Assembly: GCA_012719495.1 (NCBI GenBank)
Contig: JAAYAG010000125.1
Span: 1 to 48,678, forward strand
DNA: 48,678 nt
From: Bacteroidales bacterium
Lineage (GTDB): Bacteria > Bacteroidota > Bacteroidia > Bacteroidales > Prolixibacteraceae
Direction of reading: 5' to 3'
Numbering within the stretch: position 1 is the stretch's first letter; every line of letters begins with the position of its first letter. A model generated the notes under the pieces. It was not told where the DNA came from and searched no databases. It saw nothing but the letters and a program-made list of their open reading frames with translations. This document shows positions 1 through 7,897 of this stretch, in pieces. The position numbers and the translations under genes were made by a program.

Positions 1-105
1 ATGAATATTGCTATAGATTTAATCGCAGCAATATGAAAGAGGGGTTATTTGAGAATCTCATGATGCGAATGATAAACAAGCCTCCTTGTTCTTATAAACA
101 AATTA

Positions 106-1233
106 TTGCTTAAATGCCTAATTCAATTAACTTATTTGTCATCAGAGGCTTCAGATAAAAGCACAAAAACATTGAAACATGCATATAACAATGCCTTTAA
201 GATGGGGTGTTCGGTCAATTCTTCGATTGTGAGAGGGCGCGATTCGGTTTCGCTCGAGATTGTAAAGGCTCAGTTTAACAGCATTACTCCCGAAAATGAT
301 ATGAAAGCCGAAACCATTAACCCCAAACCTGATGTTTGGAATTTTGCGCCAGCCGATGCATTTGTGAAGTTTGGAGAAAGCAATAACATGTTTATTGTAG
401 GGCATACGTTGGTTTGGCATAATCAGACGCCTGATTGGTTTTTCAACGATGAAAATGGCAAGCCAAAATCGCATGATGCAGTTGTTGAGCAAATGCGCAG
501 CTTTATCGAAACGGTTGCCGGTAGATATGCAGGAAAGGTTCACGCATGGGATGTTGTAAATGAAGTGATTGATAACGATGGCTCTTACCGGCCAACTACA
601 TGGGTTAAAGGGGTTGGAAATGGCGACGAACTGGTGAAGTTGGCCTTCAAATTTGCCAGTCAGTACGCTCCCAACACCGAACTGTACTACAACGATTTCA
701 ATGCATGGAGGCCAACCAAGCGCGATGGCATTGCCCGAATGGTACGGATGCTACAAAAAGAAGGCATCAGAATTGATGGCATTGGTATTCAGGGACATTG
801 GGGCTTGAATTTCCCTAAAAATGAGTATATCGAAGCGGCTATCGACACTTTTGCCTCTCTTGGTGTAAAAGTGATGATAACGGAGTTGGATATTGACGTG
901 CTGCCTATTACAAAAGAAGGCCAGTTGATTGGAAAAATAATGAACGATCCTCAGTGGCAGCTCGAAGAGTTTGAAGTATTTCTCGACCCCTATAAAAAAG
1001 GACTTCCTGCCGACGTTGAAATGCAACTGACTAACAGATATGCCGAATTGTTTGCGATTTTCTACAAAAAGCGTGATAAAATTGATCGGGTAACTGTTTG
1101 GGGGCTTCACGATGGCATGTCTTGGAAGAATGGGTATCCGGTTCCGGGCCGAACTAATTATCCATTGCTGTATTATAGAGATAAAACTCCAAAACCCGCA
1201 TTCGACGCCGTATTGCAAATTCCCGGAAATTAG
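106..1233 (+). CDS. GH10 endo-1,4-beta-xylanase, uncertain N-terminus
   Basis: This gene encodes a glycoside hydrolase family 10 enzyme that cleaves internal beta-1,4 bonds of xylan with retention of configuration. The family motifs are clear: the HTLVWHNQTPDWF segment near residues 100-112, the acid/base glutamate E153 in WDVVNEV, and the nucleophile E260 in ITELDID. The length (375 aa) covers one complete catalytic domain without a carbohydrate-binding module. The frame has no ATG before the domain; the only start available is TTG at 106. Just upstream, the same frame reads a hydrophobic stretch resembling a secretion signal, but stops at 61-75 block it. An ATG at 60 opens another frame (17 codons, stopping at 111-113) that could have supplied the signal peptide before a frameshift. 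The family assignment is firm; whether the protein is exported is not. Confidence 0.9.
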   Translation: MLKCLIQLTYLSSEASDKSTKTLKHAYNNAFKMGCSVNSSIVRGRDSVSLEIVKAQFNSITPENDMKAETINPKPDVWNFAPADAFVKFGESNNMFIVGHTLVWHNQTPDWFFNDENGKPKSHDAVVEQMRSFIETVAGRYAGKVHAWDVVNEVIDNDGSYRPTTWVKGVGNGDELVKLAFKFASQYAPNTELYYNDFNAWRPTKRDGIARMVRMLQKEGIRIDGIGIQGHWGLNFPKNEYIEAAIDTFASLGVKVMITELDIDVLPITKEGQLIGKIMNDPQWQLEEFEVFLDPYKKGLPADVEMQLTNRYAELFAIFYKKRDKIDRVTVWGLHDGMSWKNGYPVPGRTNYPLLYYRDKTPKPAFDAVLQIPGN

Positions 1234-1557
1234 ATTTCCCATGAATTTTCAGTAACTTCCGAGGTATGAAATTTTAATTAATGCAAGTTAGTCAGTTACC
1301 GGAAAGTTAATGATGATGGGGCCCTTTCACAAAAATCAAGAGCTACGCTAAATTTTTTTTAAGCTTCAATAAGAGAATTACAGAGAAACATTATCTTTGT
1401 TCGTAATTTTACGAAATACGAAATGAAACGAACATGATTGCAGAAAAATTCAAACACGAATGAAAAAAACACATGTGAGTTCCATCCGGTCGAAATCTCG
1501 TTCAATGAATGACCTTTCGTTCCGAATGATATCCAGTACGTTTAAAGTTTTATACAG
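1234..1557. other. Intergenic region upstream of the ars operon
   Basis: This 324-base gap holds no convincing gene. Its right half contains the ars promoter and palindromic operator (1392-1415), then about 150 bases of leader before arsR. The leader includes only very short ATG-started frames of 4 and 9 codons. No terminator for the xylanase gene is evident. Confidence 0.6.
1392..1415 (+). promoter_or_regulatory. ars promoter -7 box with abutting ArsR-type palindromic operator
   Basis: TATCTTTG at 1392-1399 matches the Bacteroidota -7 consensus TAnnTTTG. It is followed without a gap by the perfect 6-4-6 palindrome TTCGTAATTTTACGAA (1400-1415), which would cover the transcription start. An identical-arm palindrome lies before arsP at 4021-4036. 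A good -33 TTTG is not visible. Assignment to ArsR is inferred from position and from the shared copy. Confidence 0.75.
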
Positions 1558-1899
1558 ATGAAAATTAAGGAAATCATAAGCGAAGATCAAAAACGTTTGG
1601 CCCGATACGCCAAAGCATTGGGACATCCGGTGCGGGTATATGTTATGCAGTTACTTTCGAATCAAGCCTGTTGCTACAGTGGCGACCTAAGTGAGGAACT
1701 GCCCATTGCCAAATCGACACTCTCGCAGCACTTGAAAGAACTTAAAGATGCCGGATTGATCCAGGGCGAAATTGAAGCACCAAAAATCAAGTACTGCATC
1801 AACAAAGAAAATTGGGCGGAGGCACAAAGGCTGTTTACAACTATGGCTTCTCCCAAAAAACCGGGGAGCTTAATGAATTGTCAGAATAAAACGGTATAA
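1558..1899 (+). CDS. arsR: ArsR-family metalloid-responsive repressor
   Basis: This is a small winged-helix repressor of 113 aa, the usual length for ArsR/SmtB proteins. The DNA-recognition helix is the SKTSLSQHLKEL-like segment reading KSTLSQHLKELKDAG, residues about 57-71. A vicinal cysteine pair, C38-C39 in ACCYSGDL, sits before it and could bind As(III) or Sb(III) and release the repressor. It is the first gene of the arsenic island, and two identical palindromes (1400-1415 and 4021-4036) are candidate binding sites, so autoregulation plus control of arsP onward is likely. The ATG start is the only reasonable one. The specific ligand is inferred from the neighbours. Confidence 0.88.
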   Translation: MKIKEIISEDQKRLARYAKALGHPVRVYVMQLLSNQACCYSGDLSEELPIAKSTLSQHLKELKDAGLIQGEIEAPKIKYCINKENWAEAQRLFTTMASPKKPGSLMNCQNKTV

Positions 1900-1953
1900 A
1901 CTTTGATTTTGAGGATCAAACAATAATAGCAAAACATAAAAACTAAATACAAT

Positions 1954-2220
1954 ATGGATTTACAGAATTTAAAACCTGCAGAAATTGAGATAAAGGTTCT
2001 GGGCCCCGGTTGCCCAAAGTGTAAAACACTTGAAAAAGCTACCTTGCAAGCTGTAGCCGAAACTGGAGTGAAAGCTACCGTAACAAAAGTTGATGACATA
2101 GTAGAAATCATGAACTACGGAGTAATGACCACTCCTGCGCTTGCAATTAATGGAAAAGTAGTTGTTAAAGGCCGTGTTCCGAGCCTGGATGAAATTAAAA
2201 GTTTGATAACCAATAAATAA
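1954..2220 (+). CDS. arsE: Small thioredoxin-like protein, ArsE-like
   Basis: This 88-aa protein has a thioredoxin-like fold with a CPKC redox pair (C20, C23) after the first strand and the cis-proline TTPAL motif near residue 70. It belongs to the small 'redox-active disulfide protein 2' group. It lies directly before ArsF and ArsG. In Shewanella, ArsE and ArsF are linked to reduction of nitroaryl arsenicals such as nitroroxarsone, with ArsG exporting the product. Here the order E-F-G with gaps under 10 bases between the genes supports the same module. The symbol rests on gene order and family; a general thiol-reductant role is the alternative. Confidence 0.72.
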   Translation: MDLQNLKPAEIEIKVLGPGCPKCKTLEKATLQAVAETGVKATVTKVDDIVEIMNYGVMTTPALAINGKVVVKGRVPSLDEIKSLITNK

Positions 2221-2226
2221 TACACC

Positions 2227-2664
2227 ATGAATAAAATACTTTTTGTTTGCAGTTTGTTTATCCTGTTTGCAATTTCAGGGGTAAATGAGGAGAACCTCCA
2301 AAGTGCATCTCAAGCAACCGATAATGCATCGAAAACTGCTTTGGCTCAGGATGCTGAAAAAGACAAGGTTAAGGTTTATTATTTTCACGCTACACGCCGG
2401 TGCGCAACCTGCATGGCGGTTGAAGATGTTACTAAAGAAACGTTGAAAAGCTACAATGGCGGCAAAGTTTTATTTCAATCGATCAATAGAGAAGAAGATA
2501 GCAAAAACCCATTGATAGAGAAATATAAGGTAAATGGTCAAACACTTTTGCTTGTTAAAGGAGATAAAGTTGTTGACCTCACCAACGATGCGTTTTTGTA
2601 TGCCCGCACTAGCCCCGATAAGTTCAAAGGGAAACTAAAAGCAACCATCGATTCATTAAAATAG
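2227..2664 (+). CDS. arsF: ArsF-family nitroreductase subunit, exported
   Basis: This 145-aa protein begins with a hydrophobic signal or anchor segment (residues 1-18). A variable linker follows, then a thioredoxin-like domain with the CATC pair (C59, C62) in the ArsF-typical context RRCATCMAVE. ArsF proteins act with ArsE in reduction of aromatic nitro-arsenicals; a periplasmic location is inferred from the leader. It starts 6 bases after arsE and ends 4 bases before arsG, so the three are certainly co-transcribed. Family assignment is good, while the substrate is inherited from studied relatives and not visible here. Confidence 0.78.
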   Translation: MNKILFVCSLFILFAISGVNEENLQSASQATDNASKTALAQDAEKDKVKVYYFHATRRCATCMAVEDVTKETLKSYNGGKVLFQSINREEDSKNPLIEKYKVNGQTLLLVKGDKVVDLTNDAFLYARTSPDKFKGKLKATIDSLK

Positions 2665-2668
2665 GATA

Positions 2669-3370
2669 ATGGAAATACTGCAAAATTTTCTCGAAAATTC
2701 ACAGTTCCCAATTTGGTCGGCCTTCTTGTTGGGACTGATGACCGCCGTCAGTCCCTGCCCGTTGGCCACCAACATTACGGCCATTGGTTTCATTAGCAAG
2801 GACATTGAAAGTCGGCGCAAAGTATTCTACAACGGACTGATTTACACGTTAGGTCGTGCCGTTTCGTACACCTTACTCGGACTGATTTTCTTCTTTGGAG
2901 CCGAACAGTTTAATTTCGAAGGGTTCTTTTCAACCTGGGGCGAAAAACTGCTGGGACCGTTGCTCATCATCATCGGGCTGTTCATGATTGGCGCATTCAA
3001 TTGGGTGAAAATACCTGGTTTGGGCTCAATTTCCGATAAAATGGAAAGCCGCGCCAACAAAGGTTTCTGGGGCGTTTTGCTTTTAGGGATGGTGTTCGCG
3101 CTGGCCTTTTGTCCGTACAGCGGCGTGCTTTATTTCGGCATGCTTATTCCCATCACCATCAGTAGTGCATCGGGCTTATATTTGCCACTGGTATTTGCAT
3201 TGGCCACAGGCATTCCGGTAATTCTGTTTGCTTGGTTCATCGCCTTCTCGGTAGGTTCGTTGGGGAAAGTTTACAACAGACTGAAGACCTTCGAACTGTG
3301 GTTCCGCCGTGTGGTTGCCGTGCTATTTATTGGCGTTGGTGTTTACTTTGTGGTGATCTTTTTCTTGTAA
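2669..3370 (+). CDS. arsG: ArsG-family efflux permease (CcdA/DsbD-like membrane fold)
   Basis: This 233-aa integral membrane protein has about six hydrophobic helices and the CcdA/DsbD-type architecture. It has conserved cysteine-proline sites in the first helix (SPCPLATN, C30) and again near C148 (AFCPYSG). The family is known from the arsEFG operon as an exporter of trivalent aromatic amino-arsenicals. Its immediate fusion to arsE and arsF transcription supports this over a cytochrome-c-biogenesis role, for which no partner genes are present. The ATG at 2669 follows the arsF stop by only 4 bases. Confidence 0.8.
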   Translation: MEILQNFLENSQFPIWSAFLLGLMTAVSPCPLATNITAIGFISKDIESRRKVFYNGLIYTLGRAVSYTLLGLIFFFGAEQFNFEGFFSTWGEKLLGPLLIIIGLFMIGAFNWVKIPGLGSISDKMESRANKGFWGVLLLGMVFALAFCPYSGVLYFGMLIPITISSASGLYLPLVFALATGIPVILFAWFIAFSVGSLGKVYNRLKTFELWFRRVVAVLFIGVGVYFVVIFFL

Positions 3371-3382
3371 AAGGAACGATTG

Positions 3383-3390
3383 TAACTTTG
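3383..3390 (+). promoter_or_regulatory. Promoter -7 box for the toxin-antitoxin pair
   Basis: TAACTTTG is a perfect TAnnTTTG match, and TTTC lies 18 bases upstream (3361-3364, inside the end of arsG). It gives the DUF433/DUF5615 pair its own promoter within the ars island and supports an antitoxin start at ATG 3432 rather than the upstream TTG. Confidence 0.6.
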
Positions 3391-3431
3391 GAGACATTGT
3401 CGTAAATTTATTGTTCACTCAAAATTTTGAT

Positions 3432-3659
3432 ATGCAAGATTATAAATCAGTTATTACAATAGAGCCCGGCAAAAGAGGTGGAAAACCTTGTATTAGGGGC
3501 ATGAGAATTACAGTTCAGGATATTCTGGGCTGGCTTGCATCAGGAATGACCATTCAAGAAATTATTTCTGACTACGATGAATTAAAGGAGTCGGACATTT
3601 ACGCTGCCTTAAGTTTTGCAGCTGACCGGGAGAATAAGATTTATCAAATTGCCGTATGA
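3432..3659 (+). CDS. DUF433 antitoxin (VapB45-like)
   Basis: This DUF433 protein of 75 aa is recognised by the EPGKRGGKPCIRGMRI segment and the following helix-turn-helix that contains ILGWLASGMTIQEI. DUF433 proteins act as antitoxins and autoregulators paired with a PIN-like nuclease. The frame could start at TTG 3411, but the ATG at 3432 places the conserved domain at the N-terminus and leaves a normal leader after the TAACTTTG promoter. The stop overlaps the start of the next gene (ATGA), the classic antitoxin-toxin coupling. The pair sits inside the ars island and has no evident role in arsenic handling. Confidence 0.82.
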   Translation: MQDYKSVITIEPGKRGGKPCIRGMRITVQDILGWLASGMTIQEIISDYDELKESDIYAALSFAADRENKIYQIAV

Positions 3660-4003
3660 GGCTTTTGTTTGATCAAAACATATCTCATAATGTTCTGGCT
3701 ATGCTTCCAGAACAATACCAAGGTTCTACTTCGGTAAAGCTTGAAGGATTATGGGATAATTCTGATCGGGAAATTTGGGAATTTGCAAGAAAAAACAATT
3801 TTACCATCGTAACTCAAAATTCCGACTTTAACGACTTAAACCTTCTCCTTGGCTTCCCGCCCAAAATCATATGGGTTCGCTGTGGAAATCTAAGAACGAA
3901 AGACTTTGCGAATGTGCTTTTAAATCACGTCGATGAAATTTTTCGTTTTTTAGAAGACAATCAGCATGGTTGTTTTGAGATCGTTAATATTTTAAAGCAT
4001 TAA
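3656..4003 (+). CDS. DUF5615 PIN-like toxin nuclease (VapC45-like)
   Basis: This DUF5615 protein of 115 aa has the PIN-like opening MRLLFDQNIS, with the first metal-binding aspartate at D6. Further acidic positions are in WDNSDREIWEFA and in TQNSDFNDLN. Such proteins are predicted RNases that act as toxins with DUF433 antitoxins. Translation is coupled to the antitoxin by a 4-base overlap. Length is typical and no lesion is seen, so the pair is probably functional. The RNA target cannot be told from the sequence. Confidence 0.8.
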   Translation: MRLLFDQNISHNVLAMLPEQYQGSTSVKLEGLWDNSDREIWEFARKNNFTIVTQNSDFNDLNLLLGFPPKIIWVRCGNLRTKDFANVLLNHVDEIFRFLEDNQHGCFEIVNILKH

Positions 4004-4020
4004 TTTTTTTATTTGATTTA

Positions 4021-4036
4021 TTCGTATTTCTACGAA
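4021..4036 (+). promoter_or_regulatory. Second ArsR-type palindromic operator, before arsP
   Basis: TTCGTATTTCTACGAA has the same six-base arms and four-base spacer as the site at 1400-1415. It lies 21 bases before the arsP start and just after an imperfect -7 element (TTTATTTG, 4008-4015). This argues for a second arsenic-regulated promoter that drives arsP-arsM-acr3 past the intervening toxin-antitoxin pair. Confidence 0.75.
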
Positions 4037-4057
4037 CACCGAACAAAATAACATACG

Positions 4058-5095
4058 ATGACTCGAAATCAAAAAATACTGTTGGCTGTTGCCTTTGTTG
4101 TTCCAGCGATGATTGTTTTGTATGTGTACTTACAACCGCTGATTGACTACCTGATTTACGACCTCGTAGGTATGAATCCCGAGTCGCATTTGGGCGCTTC
4201 AGTCAACTTCTTCTTTTACGACACCATTAAAATACTGATCCTTCTGTTTCTGATTAGTTCGCTAATGGGAGTTGTAAACGCTTACTTCCCTATCGACAGG
4301 CTGCGCAACTATTTGAACACAAAAAAAATGTACGGACTGCAATATTTTCTGGCCTCGTTGTTCGGAGCAGTTACGCCATTTTGTTCTTGCTCTTCAATAC
4401 CATTGTTTTTGGGATTTGTAAAAGGGGGCATCCCACTAGGGGTAACCTTCTCGTTTTTAATTACCTCGCCCTTGGTAAACGAAGTGGCCGTTGCCATGTT
4501 CCTTGGGTTGTTTGGCGTAAAAGCCACGCTCGTTTATGCCATCAGTGGAATTCTGTTGGGAACCATTGGCGGGTTCATTCTTGGGCAATTCAAACTTGAA
4601 AGATACCTGAGCGATTGGGTAAAGCAAATTCAAATTCAAAGCGAACAAGAAACAGAGGAATGGGAAGCTGAACACACGCCTTTCATTGACCGCCTGCCCG
4701 GAATTGTGCGCGAGGGATGGGACATTGTGCGAAAAGTGTTGGTATACGTGCTGATTGGAATTGGCATTGGCGCTGCCATGCACGGATACGTTCCGGAAGA
4801 TTTCTTTACCACATACCTTTCGGCCGATAAGTGGTACGCCGTTCCTGTGGCAGTAATCTTGGCTGTGCCCATGTATGCCAATGCTGCCGGAATTGTGCCC
4901 GTAATTCAGGTTTTTGTGGCTAAAGGTGTTCCGCTGGGTACAGCCTTGGCTTTTATGATGGCCGTTGTGGGACTTTCGTTGCCCGAAGCAACCTTGCTGA
5001 AAAAAGTAATGACCTGGAAACTCATCGGTATTTTCTTTGGAACAATTACCATTTTCATCATTCTGCTGGGATACCTGTTTAATTGGATATTGTAA
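4058..5095 (+). CDS. arsP: ArsP-family permease (DUF318) for trivalent organoarsenicals
   Basis: This 345-aa membrane protein has about eight to ten transmembrane segments in two similar halves. It carries the family hallmark TPFCSCSSIPLF (residues 106-117, C109 and C111) and the repeat-like SPLVNEVAV and SLPEATLL sites. ArsP exports trivalent methyl- and aryl-arsenicals; related permeases have been assigned to copper/zinc. The arsM and arsEFG neighbours favour organoarsenical export. A hydrophilic loop (about 190-225) separates the halves. It is preceded by its own operator at 4021-4036. Confidence 0.82.
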   Translation: MTRNQKILLAVAFVVPAMIVLYVYLQPLIDYLIYDLVGMNPESHLGASVNFFFYDTIKILILLFLISSLMGVVNAYFPIDRLRNYLNTKKMYGLQYFLASLFGAVTPFCSCSSIPLFLGFVKGGIPLGVTFSFLITSPLVNEVAVAMFLGLFGVKATLVYAISGILLGTIGGFILGQFKLERYLSDWVKQIQIQSEQETEEWEAEHTPFIDRLPGIVREGWDIVRKVLVYVLIGIGIGAAMHGYVPEDFFTTYLSADKWYAVPVAVILAVPMYANAAGIVPVIQVFVAKGVPLGTALAFMMAVVGLSLPEATLLKKVMTWKLIGIFFGTITIFIILLGYLFNWIL

Positions 5096-5134
5096 CTTAA
5101 TGCCTTTGAAATAACCTTAAATATCAATTCAACA

Positions 5135-5905
5135 ATGAAAACAAATGCTCTTGGCTTTATCGGTGGTGGCCGCATCACCAAAATTTTTCTCAACGCGTTT
5201 ACCAACGCCGAAGTTGAACTGCAAAGTGTGGTGGTTTACGACTCGAACCCTGAAGTTCTCGCATCGTTGAAAGAACAGTTTCCGTTTATCGAAACAGGCG
5301 AATTGCTCCATGCTGCAAGTCAGCAAACGGTGTTTATAGCCCTTCACCCACCCGTAATTATGGAAACGCTCGACAAAATTGCCGAAGTGATTTCTGAAGA
5401 GACAGAACTGATTTCGTTGGCACCCAAAATTACCATCGAAAAAATTGCGTCGAAGGTGAGCAGCAAATACATTGCGCGCATCATTCCCAACGCCACATCG
5501 TACATCAACGAAGGGTATAACCCCATTGCTTTTGCGCCCGACATGGAAAAGGAGGACCGCAAAGAAATTAAGAAATTGCTGAAACCGCTGGGCAAAACCA
5601 TCGAGACCGACGAAGCAAAGTTGGAAGGTTACGCCATTGTTTCGGCCATGCTGCCCACCTACTTCTGGTTTCAAATAGAAGAAATTCAGAAAGTTGCACA
5701 ACAATGCGGATTGAGCGAAGAAGAAGCCGACGAGACAGTAAAAGCAACACTGAAACGGGCCATCAAGCTTTATTTCGATTCGGGCTTAACACCATCTGAG
5801 GCGATGGATTTGATACCGGTAAAACCCATTGGCGAACACGAGACCGAAATCAAAGAAATATATCAAACTAAATTGATGGGGTTGTTTGAAAAGATTAAGG
5901 CCTAA
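5135..5905 (+). CDS. P5C-reductase-like NAD(P)-binding protein
   Basis: This 256-aa protein has an N-terminal Rossmann domain, LGFIGGGRITKIF at residues about 6-18, and a helical C-terminal half, the layout of ProC-type pyrroline-5-carboxylate reductases. The family's RIIPNATSYINEGYNPI segment (ProC: R-x-MPNxP) is present but altered, with ATS in place of the usual proline context, so proline synthesis is doubtful. It stands between arsP and arsM in one transcript. A role in the redox chemistry of arsenicals or in supplying a thiol or cofactor is possible but purely inferred from position. Confidence 0.6.
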   Translation: MKTNALGFIGGGRITKIFLNAFTNAEVELQSVVVYDSNPEVLASLKEQFPFIETGELLHAASQQTVFIALHPPVIMETLDKIAEVISEETELISLAPKITIEKIASKVSSKYIARIIPNATSYINEGYNPIAFAPDMEKEDRKEIKKLLKPLGKTIETDEAKLEGYAIVSAMLPTYFWFQIEEIQKVAQQCGLSEEEADETVKATLKRAIKLYFDSGLTPSEAMDLIPVKPIGEHETEIKEIYQTKLMGLFEKIKA

Positions 5906-5953
5906 AATGCAATCAAAAATTAAACTATTAATTGAACAAATCAAACCCAGTTT

Positions 5954-6787
5954 ATGAAACCCGAAGATTTAAAGCTGGTAGTAAAGGAAAAATACGGCCA
6001 GATTGCCCAACAAAGTAAAATTCAGGTTCAATCATCTTGCTGTGCTTCATCGGGCTGTTGTGGTGAGTTGGAGTTTAGCATGATTGGCGATGAATACCAG
6101 AACATTAAAGGCTACAATCCTGATGCTGATTTAGGTTTGGGTTGTGGTATTCCCACTGAATTTGCCCAGATCAAAATGGGAGATACAGTGATCGACTTGG
6201 GCTCAGGTGCCGGAAACGATTGTTTTGTGGCCAGAGCTTTAGTAGGAGAAACGGGCAAGGTAATAGGTATCGACATGACCAAGGCAATGATAGAAAAAGC
6301 CCGCGAGAACGCCAAAAAACTAAACTACACAAATGTTGAATTCAGGTTGGGCGACATTGAAAAAATGCCAGTAACAGCCAACAAAGCAGATGTAATCATC
6401 AGCAATTGTGTGTTAAACCTTGTACCCGATAAACAGAAAGCTTTCAGTGAAATTTTCAGGGTACTGAAACCCGGCGGCCACCTTTCAGTTTCCGATGTTG
6501 TTTTAAAAGGCGAACTGCCCGACAAAATCAAACACGCTGCTGCAATGTATGCAGGTTGTGTTTCCGGTGCAATGCAAAAAGATGAATATCTGAACGTAAT
6601 CAGCGAAAGCGGACTCTTAAATATCAAAGTACAAAAAGAAAAAGTGATCAATATTCCCGATGAAGTTTTATTGAATTATTTGAACCAACAGGAAATTGAT
6701 GAATTTAAAAAATCAGGGACAGGTATTTTCAGCATTACAGTTTATGCCGAAAAAACCGTCAACTGTGGTTGTGATTGCAATTGTTAA
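5954..6787 (+). CDS. arsM: Arsenite S-adenosylmethionine methyltransferase
   Basis: ArsM converts As(III) into methylated arsenicals using S-adenosylmethionine. The 277-aa protein has SAM motif I DLGSGAGND (81-89) and the three conserved As-binding cysteines: C64 in GLGCGIP, C152 in SNCVLNL, and C202 in AGCVSGA. Extra cysteine clusters sit at the N-terminus (SCCASSGCC, about 28-36) and at the C-terminus (NCGCDCNC), which could deliver or trap As(III). It lies between the reductase-like gene and acr3, 19 bases before the latter. Methylated product could leave through ArsP. The assignment is firm. Confidence 0.92.
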   Translation: MKPEDLKLVVKEKYGQIAQQSKIQVQSSCCASSGCCGELEFSMIGDEYQNIKGYNPDADLGLGCGIPTEFAQIKMGDTVIDLGSGAGNDCFVARALVGETGKVIGIDMTKAMIEKARENAKKLNYTNVEFRLGDIEKMPVTANKADVIISNCVLNLVPDKQKAFSEIFRVLKPGGHLSVSDVVLKGELPDKIKHAAAMYAGCVSGAMQKDEYLNVISESGLLNIKVQKEKVINIPDEVLLNYLNQQEIDEFKKSGTGIFSITVYAEKTVNCGCDCNC

Positions 6788-6806
6788 ACGTCTAAATTGA
6801 AGATAT

Positions 6807-7886
6807 ATGCCATCAAAATCTCGTTTAAAATTTCTCGACCGTTACCTCACACTGTGGATTTTCCTTGCCATGTTTGCAGGGGTTTTCATGGGTTGGTTAA
6901 GTCCCAAAGTAGCCGAATTCTGGAACAGCATGTCATCGGGTACAACCAATATTCCCATCGCCATCGGATTAATTGTAATGATGTACCCGCCATTGGCCAA
7001 AGTAAAATATGAAGAGTTGGGAGATGTTTTTAAAAACACAAAAATTCTTGGTCTTTCCTTAGTACAGAACTGGATCATTGGTCCTGTTTTGATGTTTGCA
7101 TTGGCAATAATCTTCTTCAAGATTTTTCCGGGAGAAAACAATTCCAATCTGCCTTATATGTACGGGATTATTCTTATTGGACTTGCCCGTTGCATTGCCA
7201 TGGTGATTGTTTGGAACGATTTGGCTAAAGGTGACCGTCAATATGCAGCTGGATTAGTAGCCTTTAACTCCGTTTTTCAGGTATTGCTATTTTCGGTTTA
7301 TGCCTATCTTTTTATTGCCATAATGCCAGGCTGGTTTGGCGTGCCTGTAAACGATACAGTATCGCAAATAACCATGGGCGAAATAGCGAAAAGTGTTTTT
7401 GTCTATTTGGGAATACCCATGATTGCAGGTTTCCTAACACGGTTCATCCTTACACGCGTAAAAAGCAAGGTTTGGTACGAAACAAAATTTGCACCTAAAA
7501 TAAGCCCGTTAACCCTCATTGCTTTATTATTCACCATTGTTGTGATGTTTTCACTCAAAGGCGAATACATTGTGAAAATCCCGATGGATGTTGTGTTGAT
7601 TGCCATTCCTTTGTTGATTTATTTTGTGGTAATGTTCATCGCTTCATTCTTTATGAGCAAGAAAGTGGGTGCCAATTACGAGCAAGCAACAACCTTATCG
7701 TTTACAGCTGCCAGCAACAATTTCGAATTGGCCATAGCCGTAGCCATCGCTATTTTTGGCATCAATTCCGGCGAAGCATTTGCTGGAGTAATTGGCCCAC
7801 TGGTTGAGGTTCCCGTAATGATTGGATTGGTGAATGTGGCATTTTGGTTTAAAAAGAGATTCTTTACAGAACCAAAAACCGAATAA
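6807..7886 (+). CDS. acr3: ACR3-family arsenite efflux permease
   Basis: This 359-aa, roughly ten-helix carrier expels As(III). Family-diagnostic residues are present: C129 in [12 protein letters not shown] and E307 in [10 protein letters not shown], equivalent to the transport-essential Cys and Glu of studied ACR3 proteins. It is the last gene of the island, 19 bases after arsM. Start ATG 6807 gives the usual short cytoplasmic N-terminus. The C-terminus ends facing a convergent gene (stop at 7898) with only 11 bases between and no visible hairpin. Bacteroidota genomes often label this gene arsB although it is unrelated to the E. coli ArsB. Confidence 0.92.
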   Translation: MPSKSRLKFLDRYLTLWIFLAMFAGVFMGWLSPKVAEFWNSMSSGTTNIPIAIGLIVMMYPPLAKVKYEELGDVFKNTKILGLSLVQNWIIGPVLMFALAIIFFKIFPGENNSNLPYMYGIILIGLARCIAMVIVWNDLAKGDRQYAAGLVAFNSVFQVLLFSVYAYLFIAIMPGWFGVPVNDTVSQITMGEIAKSVFVYLGIPMIAGFLTRFILTRVKSKVWYETKFAPKISPLTLIALLFTIVVMFSLKGEYIVKIPMDVVLIAIPLLIYFVVMFIASFFMSKKVGANYEQATTLSFTAASNNFELAIAVAIAIFGINSGEAFAGVIGPLVEVPVMIGLVNVAFWFKKRFFTEPKTE

Positions 7887-7897
7887 TTCAGGTTTTC

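Noticed and set aside
1-36. 12-codon frame starting at the first base
   Set aside because: Too short and lacking context; may be the end of something outside the window, but nothing supports it.
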